64,000 nt of DNA from Streptomyces cinnamoneus (GCF_002939475.1 NZ_PKFQ01000002.1:124001-188000); one strand, 5' to 3'; shown: positions 24,563 through 32,911, counted from the first letter of the stretch. The notes: a model not told the origin generated them from the sequence alone. Translations and numbers: made by a program.

Positions 24563-24603
24563 CGGCGGCGCCCGCCACGGTTCGACCGTGGCGGGCGCCG
24601 CCG
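24563..24603 (+). terminator. Very strong terminator hairpin after the permease
   Basis: A perfect 19-base-pair stem (24563-24581 with 24585-24603) around a TCG triloop, followed by TTCGTCGTC. Confidence 0.85.
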
Positions 24604-24628
24604 TTCGTCGTCGGGCCCCCGTCCCTCC

Positions 24629-24745
24629 GGCCTGGACGGCCTCGCGGCCCGGCACGCCGGCGACCGGCTGTGGGCGTACGCACTCGACGTGACCGACACC
24701 CCCGCCGTCCGCCGGGTGGTCGACGAGGCGCTCGGCGCGGCATGG
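24629..24745 (+). pseudogene. Remnant of a short-chain dehydrogenase gene
   Basis: About 38 codons read GLDGLAARHAGDRLWAYALD then VTDTPAVRRVVDEALGA. This is the segment after the first cofactor-binding repeat of SDR enzymes, including the conserved D-V-T-D. The glycine motif before it and the catalytic part after it are missing. It looks like a deletion scar between the permease and the convergent toxin-like gene. Confidence 0.5.
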
Positions 24746-24793
24746 GCCAGCGGACCGGGTTTCCCCCCGCCGAGCCTCCGGGCCCGGGCGGTG

Positions 24794-25033
24794 TCAGCCG
24801 GCGAAGGTCAGCTGCACCAGCGTGACGGTGTCCTGGCCGACGAGGATCACGCCGGCCACCCTGCCGCGGGCGATGGTGCGCATGATGCCGTCGTCGATGC
24901 CGTAGGGGGCGGAGTGGGCGATCGGGTCGGTGAGGGTGTCGAGCAGACACACGGCGAAGTCGCGGCGTGCTTCATCGGGGAGGCCCTTGTAGGTGTGATG
25001 AAGGCTCGGGTCCATGCGGATCCGGTAGGTCAC
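24794..25033 (-). CDS. Small protein, ParE/RelE-like (possible toxin of a TA pair)
   Basis: A 79-residue protein from GTG 25033. The pattern YRIRMDPSLHHTYKGLPDEA, DDGIMRTIARGRVAGVILVG and a final short strand (VTLVQLTFAG) looks like the compact RelE/ParE fold: a helix pair, then a beta sheet with a basic Arg. Its start overlaps the stop of the 99-residue upstream gene (GTGA), the usual coupling in antitoxin-toxin operons. I recognise the layout from many unnamed Streptomyces proteins and cannot show activity. It converges on the SDR remnant. Confidence 0.55.
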   Translation of the reverse strand: MTYRIRMDPSLHHTYKGLPDEARRDFAVCLLDTLTDPIAHSAPYGIDDGIMRTIARGRVAGVILVGQDTVTLVQLTFAG

Positions 25034-25329
25034 GCGGCACCCCGCCGGTTCTCGTCGGCGGCCGAGTGGAGCTCGTCGGGGGCGACGTCGATGAGGCCCG
25101 CGGTGTAGGTGGCCGGAGGGTGGCCGTTCTCGTGCACCAGTTCCCTCAGCTGTTCGAGGCGAGGGCGCTCCGCCTCGAACGTCTGGATGAACGCCACCCA
25201 GCGCTCCAGGACGGCGGGAAGCTCGCGGACGTCGGTGAAGGACACCTCGCGCATGAAGGTGGCCCGCAGCTCGGGGTGGGGCAGGGCGTGGCCGATGCCG
25301 TCGATGGTCCATGGCTGACTGGTGCTCAT
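25030..25329 (-). CDS. Small helical protein, possible antitoxin partner
   Basis: A 99-residue acidic helical protein from ATG 25329. The middle (ELRATFMREVSFTDVRELPA, VLERWVAFIQTFEAERPRLE) forms a likely helical dimer surface. There is no obvious helix-turn-helix or ribbon-helix-helix DNA-binding motif, which is a weak point of the antitoxin reading. The gene is coupled to the ParE/RelE-like gene. Family not recognised. Confidence 0.55.
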   Translation of the reverse strand: MSTSQPWTIDGIGHALPHPELRATFMREVSFTDVRELPAVLERWVAFIQTFEAERPRLEQLRELVHENGHPPATYTAGLIDVAPDELHSAADENRRGAA

Positions 25330-25439
25330 TGGGTCCTTCCCGCTTCGGCGGTGTGCGGATCCACGGTAGCGAACGGGGTGGTTCCGGGGAGAGCCGACGG
25401 GTCCGGCGAAGCGGGGGGCGGCGGACGCCGGTCACCGGC

Positions 25440-26651
25440 TCACCAGGCGACCGGGAGGGCGACCGGCCCGCGGATGAGGATCTCGGTCTGCCACTGGATC
25501 CGGTCCGCCGGCACGGCGAGGCGCAGGCCGGGGAGGCGTTCGATCAGTGTCGAGAGCAGCAGCTCGGACTCCATGCGGGCGAGCATCGGCGCGACGCAGA
25601 CGTGCGGGCCGTGACCGAAGGCCAGGTGGGGCGCGTCCCGGCGTTCGAAGTCGATGTCGTCCGGCTTCGGGTAGACGCGCTGGTCGCGGTTGGCGGCGAC
25701 GTAGGAGACGTAGACGACCTCCCCGGCCCTGACCAGAGTGGAGCCCACTTCCACGTCCTCGGTGGCGATGCGGGGCTGGCCCACGCCGTGCTTGTGCGGG
25801 ATGTAGCGGAGCAGTTCCTCCACCGCGCCGCGCACCAGGTCGGGCGCCGTGCGCAGCCGGTGCATCAGGTCCGGCCGGGTGAGCAGGATGTACATCATGT
25901 TGCTGGTGTTGTTGCGCACGGCGTGCCAGCCGTTGAACTGCATGAGGCCGGTCAGGGCGACCAGTTCCTCCTCCTCCAGCCGGCCCGCCTCGACGGCCGC
26001 CGCGAGGACGCTCATCAGGTCGTCCCGCGGCTCGGCGCGGCGCCGTGCGGCCAGGGAGCGGAAGTAGACGCCGGCGTCGGCCTTGACCTGGGAGGTCCGG
26101 GTCGCGGCGCCGTCGTCCGAGGCCCTGCCCAGGATGACCTGGGCCCACTCGCGCATGAGGGGCCGGTCGGCCGGCGGGATGCCGATCAGCTCGCTGATCA
26201 AGGTCAGGGGGAAGGGCGAGGTGACGCGCTCGACGAGGTCGGCCGGTGAGCCGGCACGGAGCAGCTCCTCCAGGAGCCCGTCCAGGATCCGCTGGGCCCG
26301 GGGGCGCAGCCGCTCGACGCTGGGATGGGAGAAGGCCCCCGCGATGACGCCGCGCACCCTGGCGTGCCCCGGCGGATCCACAAAACTGACGGCCTTGTCC
26401 ATGGGAATGTGATGACGGGTCATCTTCGGGAAAGGCCGGCCGACAATGGCGGCACGGCTGAACCGCGGATCGGAAGTGATGAGCCGGACGTCCTCGTAAC
26501 GGGTCGCGAGCCAGCATTCGCCCTCGCCGTGCGACAAACGGAGTCGGGCCAGCGGCTCATTGCGCAGGAGCTCGGCGAAGACGGGGTCGAAGTCCAGCCC
26601 CGGCGGTTCGACGGCCTCGTACAATCGGGCCGGAGTGGTGTGCTCGGCCAA
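25440..26651 (-). CDS. Cytochrome P450 with atypical I-helix
   Basis: A 403-residue P450 from TTG 26651, which lies six bases after GAGAGGAGG. The frame is open back to ATG 26750, but the extra 33 residues lack a ribosome site and do not look like P450. The heme ligand is Cys352 in FGHGPHVCVAP, and EELLRY plus the R of the PERF-like region are present. The I-helix normally carries (A/G)GxDTT; here residues 239-249 read FNGWHAVRNNT, so the acid-alcohol pair for oxygen activation is missing. That is seen in P450s that cross-link aromatic residues or use other proton routes. No redox partner gene is adjacent. Substrate unknown. Confidence 0.9.
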   Translation of the reverse strand: MAEHTTPARLYEAVEPPGLDFDPVFAELLRNEPLARLRLSHGEGECWLATRYEDVRLITSDPRFSRAAIVGRPFPKMTRHHIPMDKAVSFVDPPGHARVRGVIAGAFSHPSVERLRPRAQRILDGLLEELLRAGSPADLVERVTSPFPLTLISELIGIPPADRPLMREWAQVILGRASDDGAATRTSQVKADAGVYFRSLAARRRAEPRDDLMSVLAAAVEAGRLEEEELVALTGLMQFNGWHAVRNNTSNMMYILLTRPDLMHRLRTAPDLVRGAVEELLRYIPHKHGVGQPRIATEDVEVGSTLVRAGEVVYVSYVAANRDQRVYPKPDDIDFERRDAPHLAFGHGPHVCVAPMLARMESELLLSTLIERLPGLRLAVPADRIQWQTEILIRGPVALPVAW

Positions 26652-26913
26652 TGTCGGCCTCCTCTCGGCGACGGCGAAAGCGCCTGCCGGCGACTGGGTT
26701 TCCCGTGACCAATACTTGCACCGGCCCAGCCCTGCTGGATACCCCGCCATTACCCCGTCTCGCTATTCGTCGCACGAATGAACGGAAATATCCGAACGCC
26801 GTGTCCGCTGGCTGGCGGACCGCGGCCGCCCTCCGGGAGGGGAAGCCGGGTGACCGCTGACCGGCCTGACGGAGTGTTCGATTCCAGCGTGGTCGGCCCC
26901 TACTGTGGAGACC

Positions 26914-27249
26914 ATGATCAATGCCGATGACGTCCGCCGCATCGCCCTGTCCCTCCCGGAGACCGTGGAGAAGGAGGCATGGGACATCCCCACCTTCCGT
27001 GTCGCCGGAAAGATGTTCATCACCGTGCCGGACGACGGGACTTCGTTCGCCGTGCGGTGCCCCAGACACGAACGGGCGGAGCTGATCGCGGCCGAGCCGG
27101 AGAAATTCTGGGTGCCCCCGCACGAGGCGGCGTCGGCCTGGGTGCGGGTGCGGCTCGCCGCCCTGGAGGACCTGGACGAACTGCGCGACATCCTCGTCGA
27201 TTCGTGGCGGCAGGCGGCACCCGAACGGCTCACGGACGCCCTGTCGTAG
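26914..27249 (+). CDS. MmcQ/YjbR-family protein
   Basis: A 111-residue protein from ATG 26914 (GGAG 4 bases before), with the MmcQ/YjbR fold. DDVRRIALSLPETVEKEAWD is followed by PTFRVAGKMFITVPDDGTSF and a late SAWVRVRLAALEDLDELRDI. The family has a CyaY-like double-wing fold thought to bind DNA, with no firm role. The gene is divergent from the P450 and its upstream region is shared with it. Confidence 0.88.
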   Translation: MINADDVRRIALSLPETVEKEAWDIPTFRVAGKMFITVPDDGTSFAVRCPRHERAELIAAEPEKFWVPPHEAASAWVRVRLAALEDLDELRDILVDSWRQAAPERLTDALS

Positions 27250-27368
27250 GACCGTCGCGACACCCATGAGATGAACCGGCTCCGTTTTCATCATTCGGCG
27301 ACGGGCAGGCGCAGCACAGGAGAGATTGCCCCAGAGCTGAAATCGAAGGAATCGAAGGAAAGGACGCC

Positions 27369-27521
27369 ATGCTGTTCCTCGCCGCCGCTCTCCTCGTGCT
27401 GGGCATCCTGTCGGGTACCGTCGCGCACATACCGTTGACGGTGAGCGTTTTCTCAGCAATGGCCATCTGCGGCTGGCTGCTCCTCTTCGCGGTGCGCGAG
27501 CGCCACCGGCGGAACCGCTGA
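27369..27521 (+). CDS. Small membrane protein (50 residues)
   Basis: Starts at ATG 27369 after GAAGGAAAGGA. Two membrane helices: MLFLAAALLVLGILSGTVAH and VFSAMAICGWLLLFAV, ending in a basic RERHRRNR tail. Too short for most gene callers. Function unknown. The next small membrane protein starts 78 bases later on the same strand. Confidence 0.6.
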   Translation: MLFLAAALLVLGILSGTVAHIPLTVSVFSAMAICGWLLLFAVRERHRRNR

Positions 27522-27599
27522 CCGTACGGCCTCGTGCGCGCGGCGCCCGTCGTGGCACGCCATAAGCCGACCGAACAAGCCGACCGACTCTGGAGAACC

Positions 27600-27887
27600 A
27601 TGAATTCCCCCGTTGTCACCGGCAAGCGCGGCCGGTCCCGCACCGAATTCCGCCGGGACGCCGACCTCATGGCCGTCACCTCGTTCGTCGTGGGGCTGGT
27701 CGGGCTGCTCGTCTTCAACCTCGTCCTCGGGCCCTGCGCCCTCGCCCTGGGCGCCGTCGCCCTCGCCCGCGGCACGGGCCGGCGCTTCCGCGCCTGCCTC
27801 GGACTCGCGCTCGGCTGCGCGGACCTGGTCCTGTTCGTCGCGCTCGCCGGCGCCCAGGGCACACCCAGCTGGCACATGGGCGGCTGA
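27600..27887 (+). CDS. DUF4190-like membrane protein
   Basis: A 95-residue protein from ATG 27600 (GGAG 5 bases before). A basic N-terminus (TGKRGRSRTEFRRDADL) is followed by two hydrophobic helices: LMAVTSFVVGLVGLLVFNLV, and ACLGLALGCADLVLFVALAG, with PCALALGAVALARG between. This is the layout of DUF4190 proteins, common in Streptomyces. Function unknown. It lies between another small membrane protein and whiB-type wbl. Confidence 0.7.
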   Translation: MNSPVVTGKRGRSRTEFRRDADLMAVTSFVVGLVGLLVFNLVLGPCALALGAVALARGTGRRFRACLGLALGCADLVLFVALAGAQGTPSWHMGG

Positions 27888-27964
27888 CCTCCGCTGCGGC
27901 ACATCACTCCTCGCAACACCCCAAGGAAAGAGCGAAAAGGCACGCCAGAAAGGAAGGAACAGCC

Positions 27965-28216
27965 GTGAACTGGCGACAGTACGCCGCGTGTGCGGAGGAG
28001 GACCCGGACCTGTTCTTCCCCGTCGGCACCGGTGGCCCGGCGATCGCCCAGACGGAGGGCGCCAAGTCCGTCTGCCAGCGCTGCCCCGTGCGGGAGCAGT
28101 GCCTGCGATGGGCCATGGAATCCGGCCAGGAGTACGGAGTCTGGGGCGGGACGAGCGAACTGGACCGGCGCGCGCTGCGCCTGGAGGCCAAGCGACGCGC
28201 CCCCGCCGCCGGCTAG
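27965..28216 (+). CDS. WhiB-family transcriptional regulator
   Basis: The 83-residue Wbl protein starts at GTG 27965 behind AAGGAAGG. Cys9, Cys37, Cys40 and Cys46 (C-x2-C-x5-C) would bind a [4Fe-4S] cluster that senses redox or NO. GVWGGTSELDRR is the family turn. The C-terminal basic segment (LRLEAKRRAP) is the DNA-binding AT-hook-like part. Which Wbl it is cannot be told; small chromosomal Wbls of this length include WblA/WblE-type paralogues. The target is unknown. Confidence 0.95.
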   Translation: MNWRQYAACAEEDPDLFFPVGTGGPAIAQTEGAKSVCQRCPVREQCLRWAMESGQEYGVWGGTSELDRRALRLEAKRRAPAAG

Positions 28217-28303
28217 CCACGGCCACCGACCGCCCCGGGCCCGCCCCGGCTCGCGGGAGGTGGCGCACACCCCCGCGCCGCGTGCCGCAGACCGTGCGCG
28301 CGG

Positions 28304-28666
28304 TCAGCCCCGCAGTGCGTCGAGGAGGACGGCGGCCGCGCTGATCTCCCACTGCCCCGTGGCGGTCAGGAGGGTGAGCGGGCCCCGCGCGGCGAGCTGC
28401 CGCAGGTGAGCCACGGCGTCCGCGTGCGCCGCGTCGTCCAGCTCCGCGCGGTAGCGGCGGCTGAACTCCTCGAACCTTTCCGGGTCGTGGCCGTACCACT
28501 TGCGCAGCTCCGGCGAGGGCGCGGCGTCCTTGCACCATTCGTCGAGCGCCGCCTTCTCCTTGCTCAGCCCCCGCGGCCAGAGGCGGTCGACCAGGACCCG
28601 GCTGCCGTCCGTCCCCTCCGGCGGGTCGTAGACCCGCCGCACCCGCACCCGCCGTTCCCGTGCCAT
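28304..28666 (-). CDS. DUF488-family protein
   Basis: A 120-residue protein from ATG 28666 behind GGAGG. DUF488 marks are VRRVYDPPEGTDGSRVLVDR, LWPRGLSKEKAALDEW, ELRKWYGHDPERFEEFSRRY, and TLLTATGQWEISAAAVLL at the end. The family is widespread, and the biochemical role is not established. It starts 26 bases after the chelatase stop on the same strand and may be cotranscribed with nnaR and the chelatase. Confidence 0.9.
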   Translation of the reverse strand: MARERRVRVRRVYDPPEGTDGSRVLVDRLWPRGLSKEKAALDEWCKDAAPSPELRKWYGHDPERFEEFSRRYRAELDDAAHADAVAHLRQLAARGPLTLLTATGQWEISAAAVLLDALRG

Positions 28667-28692
28667 CGCCGCCTCCGCCTCGACGCCCGCGT

Positions 28693-29442
28693 TCAGCCCC
28701 ATCCTCCGCCCGCCCCCGCGGCCACGCACTCCGGCACGGGGACACGGGCCGCCTCCTCGTCGTAGCGGCGCAGGACCAGCCGGGCGACGGCGTCGTGCGG
28801 GCCCAGGGGAGCACCCACGACGTCCGCCCCGCACGGCTGTGCGGCGCGGCGGGCGAAGTCGCCCGGGGCCAGCAGGTACGGGACCACCGCCACCCGGCCG
28901 TGCCCCCGGGCGCGCAGGGCGGCGACGGCCGCGGCCGGTGTGGGAGAGGCGCCGCCCACGAACGCCGGCTCCACCGGGGCGCCCAGGCGGGCGGCGAGCA
29001 TGCGGGCCATCCGGCCCGTGGCGGCGCCCGCCGCCGGGTCGCGGGAGCCCGCAGCCGCCAGCACCACCGCGCCGCCCGGAGCGCCGGTCCAGCCGGCCTC
29101 GCCCAGCCGGTCGCCGAGGGCCTCCGCGAGCAGCGGATGGGGCCCCAGCGGGCCGGCCGTCCGCGTGCGCAGGTGCCCGGCGGCGCCCACGGCCGCCGGT
29201 ATGTCGACCCGGACGTGGTAGCCGGTGCCCAGCAGCAGCGGAACCACCACCGCCCGGCCGGCCGTGCGCGCGAGGACCTCCGCCAGCCCCGGGGCGGCCA
29301 GGCCCAGGAAACCGCACCGCACCTCCAGGCACGGCCGCAGCGACCGCACCCTCGCCATCAGCAGGCGGAGGGAGGCGACGCCGGCCGGATCGCGGGTGCC
29401 GTGGGCGGCCGCCACCAGCGCGGGAGGGCGGACGGCGGTCAC
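28693..29442 (-). CDS. Sirohydrochlorin chelatase (CbiX/SirB-type)
   Basis: A 249-residue two-repeat chelatase from GTG 29442. Catalytic His lie in VAAAHGTRDPAG and LLLGTGYHVRVDIP; the second half (VLAAAGSRDPAAG, VVPYLLAPGDFARR) is the degenerate copy. It inserts Fe2+ into sirohydrochlorin to give siroheme, the cofactor of NirB, encoded just across the divergent promoter. The start overlaps the nnaR stop (GTGA), so chelatase and regulator are cotranslated. Cobalt insertion for B12 is the alternative, but the nitrite-reductase context favours siroheme. Confidence 0.9.
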   Translation of the reverse strand: MTAVRPPALVAAAHGTRDPAGVASLRLLMARVRSLRPCLEVRCGFLGLAAPGLAEVLARTAGRAVVVPLLLGTGYHVRVDIPAAVGAAGHLRTRTAGPLGPHPLLAEALGDRLGEAGWTGAPGGAVVLAAAGSRDPAAGAATGRMARMLAARLGAPVEPAFVGGASPTPAAAVAALRARGHGRVAVVPYLLAPGDFARRAAQPCGADVVGAPLGPHDAVARLVLRRYDEEAARVPVPECVAAGAGGGWG

Positions 29443-30596
29443 GAGGCATCGGCCAGGCGGTAGCCGCGCTTGGGGACCGTGCGGACCAGACCGGCGTGCG
29501 GCCCCAGGACCTTGCGCAGCCGGGTGACGGCCATCTCCACCGCGTGCTCGTCCGCGTGGTCGCCCGGCCAGGCGCGGCTGAGCAGCTCGCCGCGGCTCAG
29601 GACGTGCCCCGGCCGCTCGGCCAGCGCGCGCAGCACCGCGGCCGGCAGCGGCGGCAGCCACACCGGATCGCCGTCGCCCAGCAGCGCGTTGCCCTGGAGG
29701 ACGAGGGGGTGCGGGCCGGACCTCAGGGGCCGGCGCCCCCACCGCCCGTGGCGCGGCAGCACCTCGGTGAGCGTCCGCACCAGCGCCCCCAGACGGGCGC
29801 GCGGGGGACGGTGCACCGGCACCCCCGCCTCCAGCAGGGGCTGAGCGCACAGGTCGCCGACGCACGCCGCCGTCACCCCCGTGCGCAGCGCGGCGAGCAA
29901 CTCCTCGCGACGGCCCGCCGCGGCGGCCGTCTCCAGCAGCGCGACCGCCGCCACCGCGCTGGTGAAGGCGAGGGCCTGCACCTCCTGGTGCACGGCCGCC
30001 TCGACGAGCCGGCGCACCGCCTGCGCGTCCCGGGGCGGGCTCCAGCGGTATACGGGCGCGGTGATGACCTCCGCGCCACGCTCGCGCAGGGCGGCCGCGA
30101 AGGCCTCCATCGGCGCGCCGTGCTCCTGGACGGCCACCCGCCGGCCGCGCAGGTCACGGCCCAGCAGCCAGGCGAGCACCTCCTGACTGGCCTCCGTGCC
30201 GGGGGAGAACGCCTCGTGCAGGCCGCTGGCCCGTACCGCCCCGGTGGCCTTCGGCCCGCGGCTGACCACCGTGGCCTGCCGGCAGGCCGCCAGGAGGGCG
30301 CCGCCGTCGCCCCAGCCCTCGGCGGCGCTCATCCAGCCCCGCCAGCCCACCCCCGTCGTGGCGACGACGTAGTCCAGCGGCGCGTCGAGACAGCTGCGGG
30401 TGGCCCGGCGCAACGCGTCGTCGTCCTCCAGCGGCACGATGCGCACGGTCGGTGCCTCGACGACGCGGGCGCCCCGCCGTTCCAGCAGCGCGACCAGCTC
30501 CTCGCGGCGGCGGGCGGCCGTCAGCCCGATGGTGAAACCCGTCAGTGGTCCCGGCCCCTCGCGGACCGGAGCGGGGGTGGTGCTGGCAGTACACAT
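29439..30596 (-). CDS. nnaR: HemD-like/winged-helix regulator of nitrate assimilation
   Basis: A 385-residue fusion of a uroporphyrinogen-III-synthase-like domain (about residues 18-260: GFTIGLTAARRREELVALLE, FSPGTEASQEVLAWLLG) and a C-terminal OmpR-type winged helix (about 285-383: LLSRAWPGDHADEHAVEMAV, VRTVPKRGYRLADAS). This architecture is that of NnaR, which in S. coelicolor and mycobacteria activates nitrate and nitrite assimilation with GlnR. Divergent position to the nas/nir operon agrees. Whether the HemD part keeps enzyme activity cannot be told; it may sense a tetrapyrrole or nitrite. Confidence 0.9.
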   Translation of the reverse strand: MCTASTTPAPVREGPGPLTGFTIGLTAARRREELVALLERRGARVVEAPTVRIVPLEDDDALRRATRSCLDAPLDYVVATTGVGWRGWMSAAEGWGDGGALLAACRQATVVSRGPKATGAVRASGLHEAFSPGTEASQEVLAWLLGRDLRGRRVAVQEHGAPMEAFAAALRERGAEVITAPVYRWSPPRDAQAVRRLVEAAVHQEVQALAFTSAVAAVALLETAAAAGRREELLAALRTGVTAACVGDLCAQPLLEAGVPVHRPPRARLGALVRTLTEVLPRHGRWGRRPLRSGPHPLVLQGNALLGDGDPVWLPPLPAAVLRALAERPGHVLSRGELLSRAWPGDHADEHAVEMAVTRLRKVLGPHAGLVRTVPKRGYRLADAS

Positions 30597-30787
30597 GGGC
30601 GCAGGCTCCCCCCGCCGTGTTTCCCGCGCATTGCGGGCCCGTCATGCCCGGGTCAGCAGACGCCCTCCCTTGTTAAAAGCAGTCGTCCGCCGGCCTCACC
30701 CCACAAGGAGGAGGACGTGAGGGGTTCGTGCCACGCACGCAACGTCCCCGACCCGGGCGCGTAAACGACGGGGCCGACGCTCGTGCC
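30597..30787. promoter_or_regulatory. nnaR / nitrate-assimilation divergent promoter region
   Basis: The 191 bases hold an inverted repeat CCCGC-N5-GCGGG (30623-30637) overlapped by GTTTCCCGC, whose GTTTC matches one half of a GlnR box. A relatively AT-rich TTGTTAAAAGC lies near 30669. A full GlnR site is not evident. AAGGAGGAGG at about 30704 precedes an alternative reading, but the ATG at 30788 fits the nitrate reductase N-terminus. Confidence 0.4.
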
Positions 30788-32911
30788 ATGACGACGACCG
30801 ACACCCACTGCCCCTACTGCGCGTTGCAGTGCGGCATGCGACTGCGCCGGGCCAGGCCCGGCACGCCGGCCGGGGCACCGTCGGTGGAGGTGGACGAACG
30901 CCCCGGCTTCCCCGTCAACGAGGGGGCACTGTGCGGCAAGGGCCGCACCGCCCCCGCCGTCCTGGCCCGCGCCGCCCGCCTGACCGCCCCGCTGGTCCGC
31001 GACCCGCGCAGCGGGGAACTGTGCGAGACGTCGTGGGAGCGGGCCCTGGACCGGGTCGCGGCCGGTCTGCGCGAGAGCGCCGACCGCCACGGCCGGGAAG
31101 CGGTGGGCGTCTTCGGCGGGGGCGGCCTGACCAACGAGAAGGCCTACCTGCTGGGGAAGTTCGCCCGCGTCGTGCTGCGCACCCCGAACATCGACTACAA
31201 CGGCCGCTTCTGCATGGCGTCCGCGGCCGCCGCGCACCGCGCCGCCTTCGGCGTCGACCGGGGCCTGCCGTTCCCCCTGGAGGACGTCGCCACCACCGGG
31301 TGCGTCATCCTCGTCGGCGCCAACCCCGCCGAGACCATGCCGCCCGCGCTGCGCTACTTCACCCGGATGCGCGCGGTCGGCGGCCGCCTGATCGTCGTCG
31401 ACCCCCGGCGCACCCGTACGGCCGAGCACGCCGACCTCCACCTGCGGCCGGCGCCCGGCACCGACCTGGCCCTGGCTCTGGGGCTGTTGCACCTGGTCAT
31501 CGCCGACGGCCGGCTGGACGAGGAGTTCATCGCCGCCCGCACCACCGGCTTCGAGCAGGCACGGGCGGCGGCCATGGCCCACTGGCCCGAGCGCGTCGAG
31601 CAGATCACCGGGGTGCCCGTGCCCGCGATGCGTGAGGCGGCCCGGCTGTTCGCCGCCGCCCCCACCGGCATGGTCCTCACCGCACGCGGCGCCGAGCAGC
31701 ACAGCAAGGGCACCGACACCGTGCGGGCGTGGATCAACCTGTGCCTGGCCACCGGCAAGGCCGGGCGACCCGGCAGCGGCTACGGCGCCCTGACCGGCCA
31801 GGGCAACGGACAAGGCGGCCGCGAGCACGGGCAGAAGGCCGACCAGCTGCCCGGCTACCGCTCCCTGACCGACCCTGCCGCCCGCGCCCACGTCGCCCGG
31901 GTCTGGGGAGTGGACCCGGCGGACCTGCCCGGACCGGGCGCGTCCGCCTACGAGCTGCTCGACCGCGCGGGCACCGCCGCCGGCGTACGGGCCCTGCTGG
32001 TCATGGGGTCGAACCCGGTCGTCTCCGCACCGCACGCCGCGCACGTCACCGAGCGCCTCACGGCGCTGGACTTCCTCGCCGTCAGCGACGTCGTCCTCTC
32101 CGAGACCGCCGAACTGGCCGACGTCGTCCTGCCCGCCGCCCAGTGGGCCGAGGAGACCGGCACCACCACCAACCTGGAGGGCCGGGTCATCCTCCGCCAA
32201 GCAGCCCTCCCGCCCCCCGACGGCGTCCGCACCGACCTCACCGTCCTCAGGGAGCTGGCGGCCCGGCTGGGCCACGGGCAGGGCTTCCCCGACGACCCCG
32301 AGGAGGTCTTCGACGAACTGCGGCGCGCCTCCGCCGGAGGCCCCGCCGACTACGCCGGCATCACCTACGCGCGCGTCCGGGCGGAGAACGGTGTCTTCTG
32401 GCCCTGCCCCGGCACCACCCACCCCGGCACGCCGCGCCTGTTCCTCGACCGCTTCGCCACCGCCGACGGCCGGGCCCGCTTCGCCGCCGTCACCCACCGG
32501 CCGGCCGCCGAGGAACCCGACGCCGACTACCCGCTGCACCTGACCACCGGCCGCGTCACCGCCCAGTACCAGAGCGGCGCCCAGACCCGGCGGGTCCCCG
32601 AGCTGAACGCGGCCGCCCCCGGCCCCTTCGTCGAGGTCCACCCCCGCCTCGCCGAGCGCCTCGGCGTCACCGAGGGCGAGCTGCTGTCGGTCACCAGCCG
32701 GCGCGGCCGCTCCCTGGCCCCGGCCAGGATCACCGGCACCATCCGCCCCGACACCGTCTTCATGCCCTTCCACTGGGCCGGCCCCGGCCGGGCCAACACC
32801 GTCACCAACCCCGCCCTGGACCCGGAGTCGAAGATGCCCGAATTCAAGGTCTGCGCCGTACGGGTGGAGAAGGCCGCGCCCGCCGGGCGGGAACGGAGCG
32901 CCGCCTCATGA
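30788..32911 (+). CDS. nasC: Assimilatory nitrate reductase, catalytic subunit
   Basis: A 707-residue molybdopterin oxidoreductase. The N-terminal [4Fe-4S] motif is CPYCALQCG (residues 8-16) with the fourth Cys in GALCGKGR. The Mo ligand is the Cys in YNGRFCMASAAAAHR. Bis-MGD-binding stretches are VGANPAETMPP, WINLCLATGKAGRPGSG and LLVMGSNPVVSAP, and the C-terminal domain starts LHLTTGRVTAQYQSGAQTRR. This is the NasA/NarB cytosolic type and not the respiratory NarG. The nearby flavoprotein would supply electrons. The stop overlaps the next start (ATGA). Confidence 0.93.
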   Translation: MTTTDTHCPYCALQCGMRLRRARPGTPAGAPSVEVDERPGFPVNEGALCGKGRTAPAVLARAARLTAPLVRDPRSGELCETSWERALDRVAAGLRESADRHGREAVGVFGGGGLTNEKAYLLGKFARVVLRTPNIDYNGRFCMASAAAAHRAAFGVDRGLPFPLEDVATTGCVILVGANPAETMPPALRYFTRMRAVGGRLIVVDPRRTRTAEHADLHLRPAPGTDLALALGLLHLVIADGRLDEEFIAARTTGFEQARAAAMAHWPERVEQITGVPVPAMREAARLFAAAPTGMVLTARGAEQHSKGTDTVRAWINLCLATGKAGRPGSGYGALTGQGNGQGGREHGQKADQLPGYRSLTDPAARAHVARVWGVDPADLPGPGASAYELLDRAGTAAGVRALLVMGSNPVVSAPHAAHVTERLTALDFLAVSDVVLSETAELADVVLPAAQWAEETGTTTNLEGRVILRQAALPPPDGVRTDLTVLRELAARLGHGQGFPDDPEEVFDELRRASAGGPADYAGITYARVRAENGVFWPCPGTTHPGTPRLFLDRFATADGRARFAAVTHRPAAEEPDADYPLHLTTGRVTAQYQSGAQTRRVPELNAAAPGPFVEVHPRLAERLGVTEGELLSVTSRRGRSLAPARITGTIRPDTVFMPFHWAGPGRANTVTNPALDPESKMPEFKVCAVRVEKAAPAGRERSAAS

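Noticed and set aside
26652..26913. A tiny precursor-peptide gene (biarylitide or cittilin type) upstream of the P450
   Set aside because: I scanned the minus strand for a short ATG/GTG frame with Tyr/His/Trp and a stop. No frame ends properly; the best candidate runs straight into the P450 without a stop.
29439..30596. Annotation as a plain uroporphyrinogen-III synthase (HemD)
   Set aside because: The C-terminal winged helix and divergent position to nas/nir genes point to an NnaR-type regulator.
30597..30787. A full GlnR box in front of nasC
   Set aside because: Only one half-site (GTTTC) is present; the second half at the right distance does not match well enough to call.
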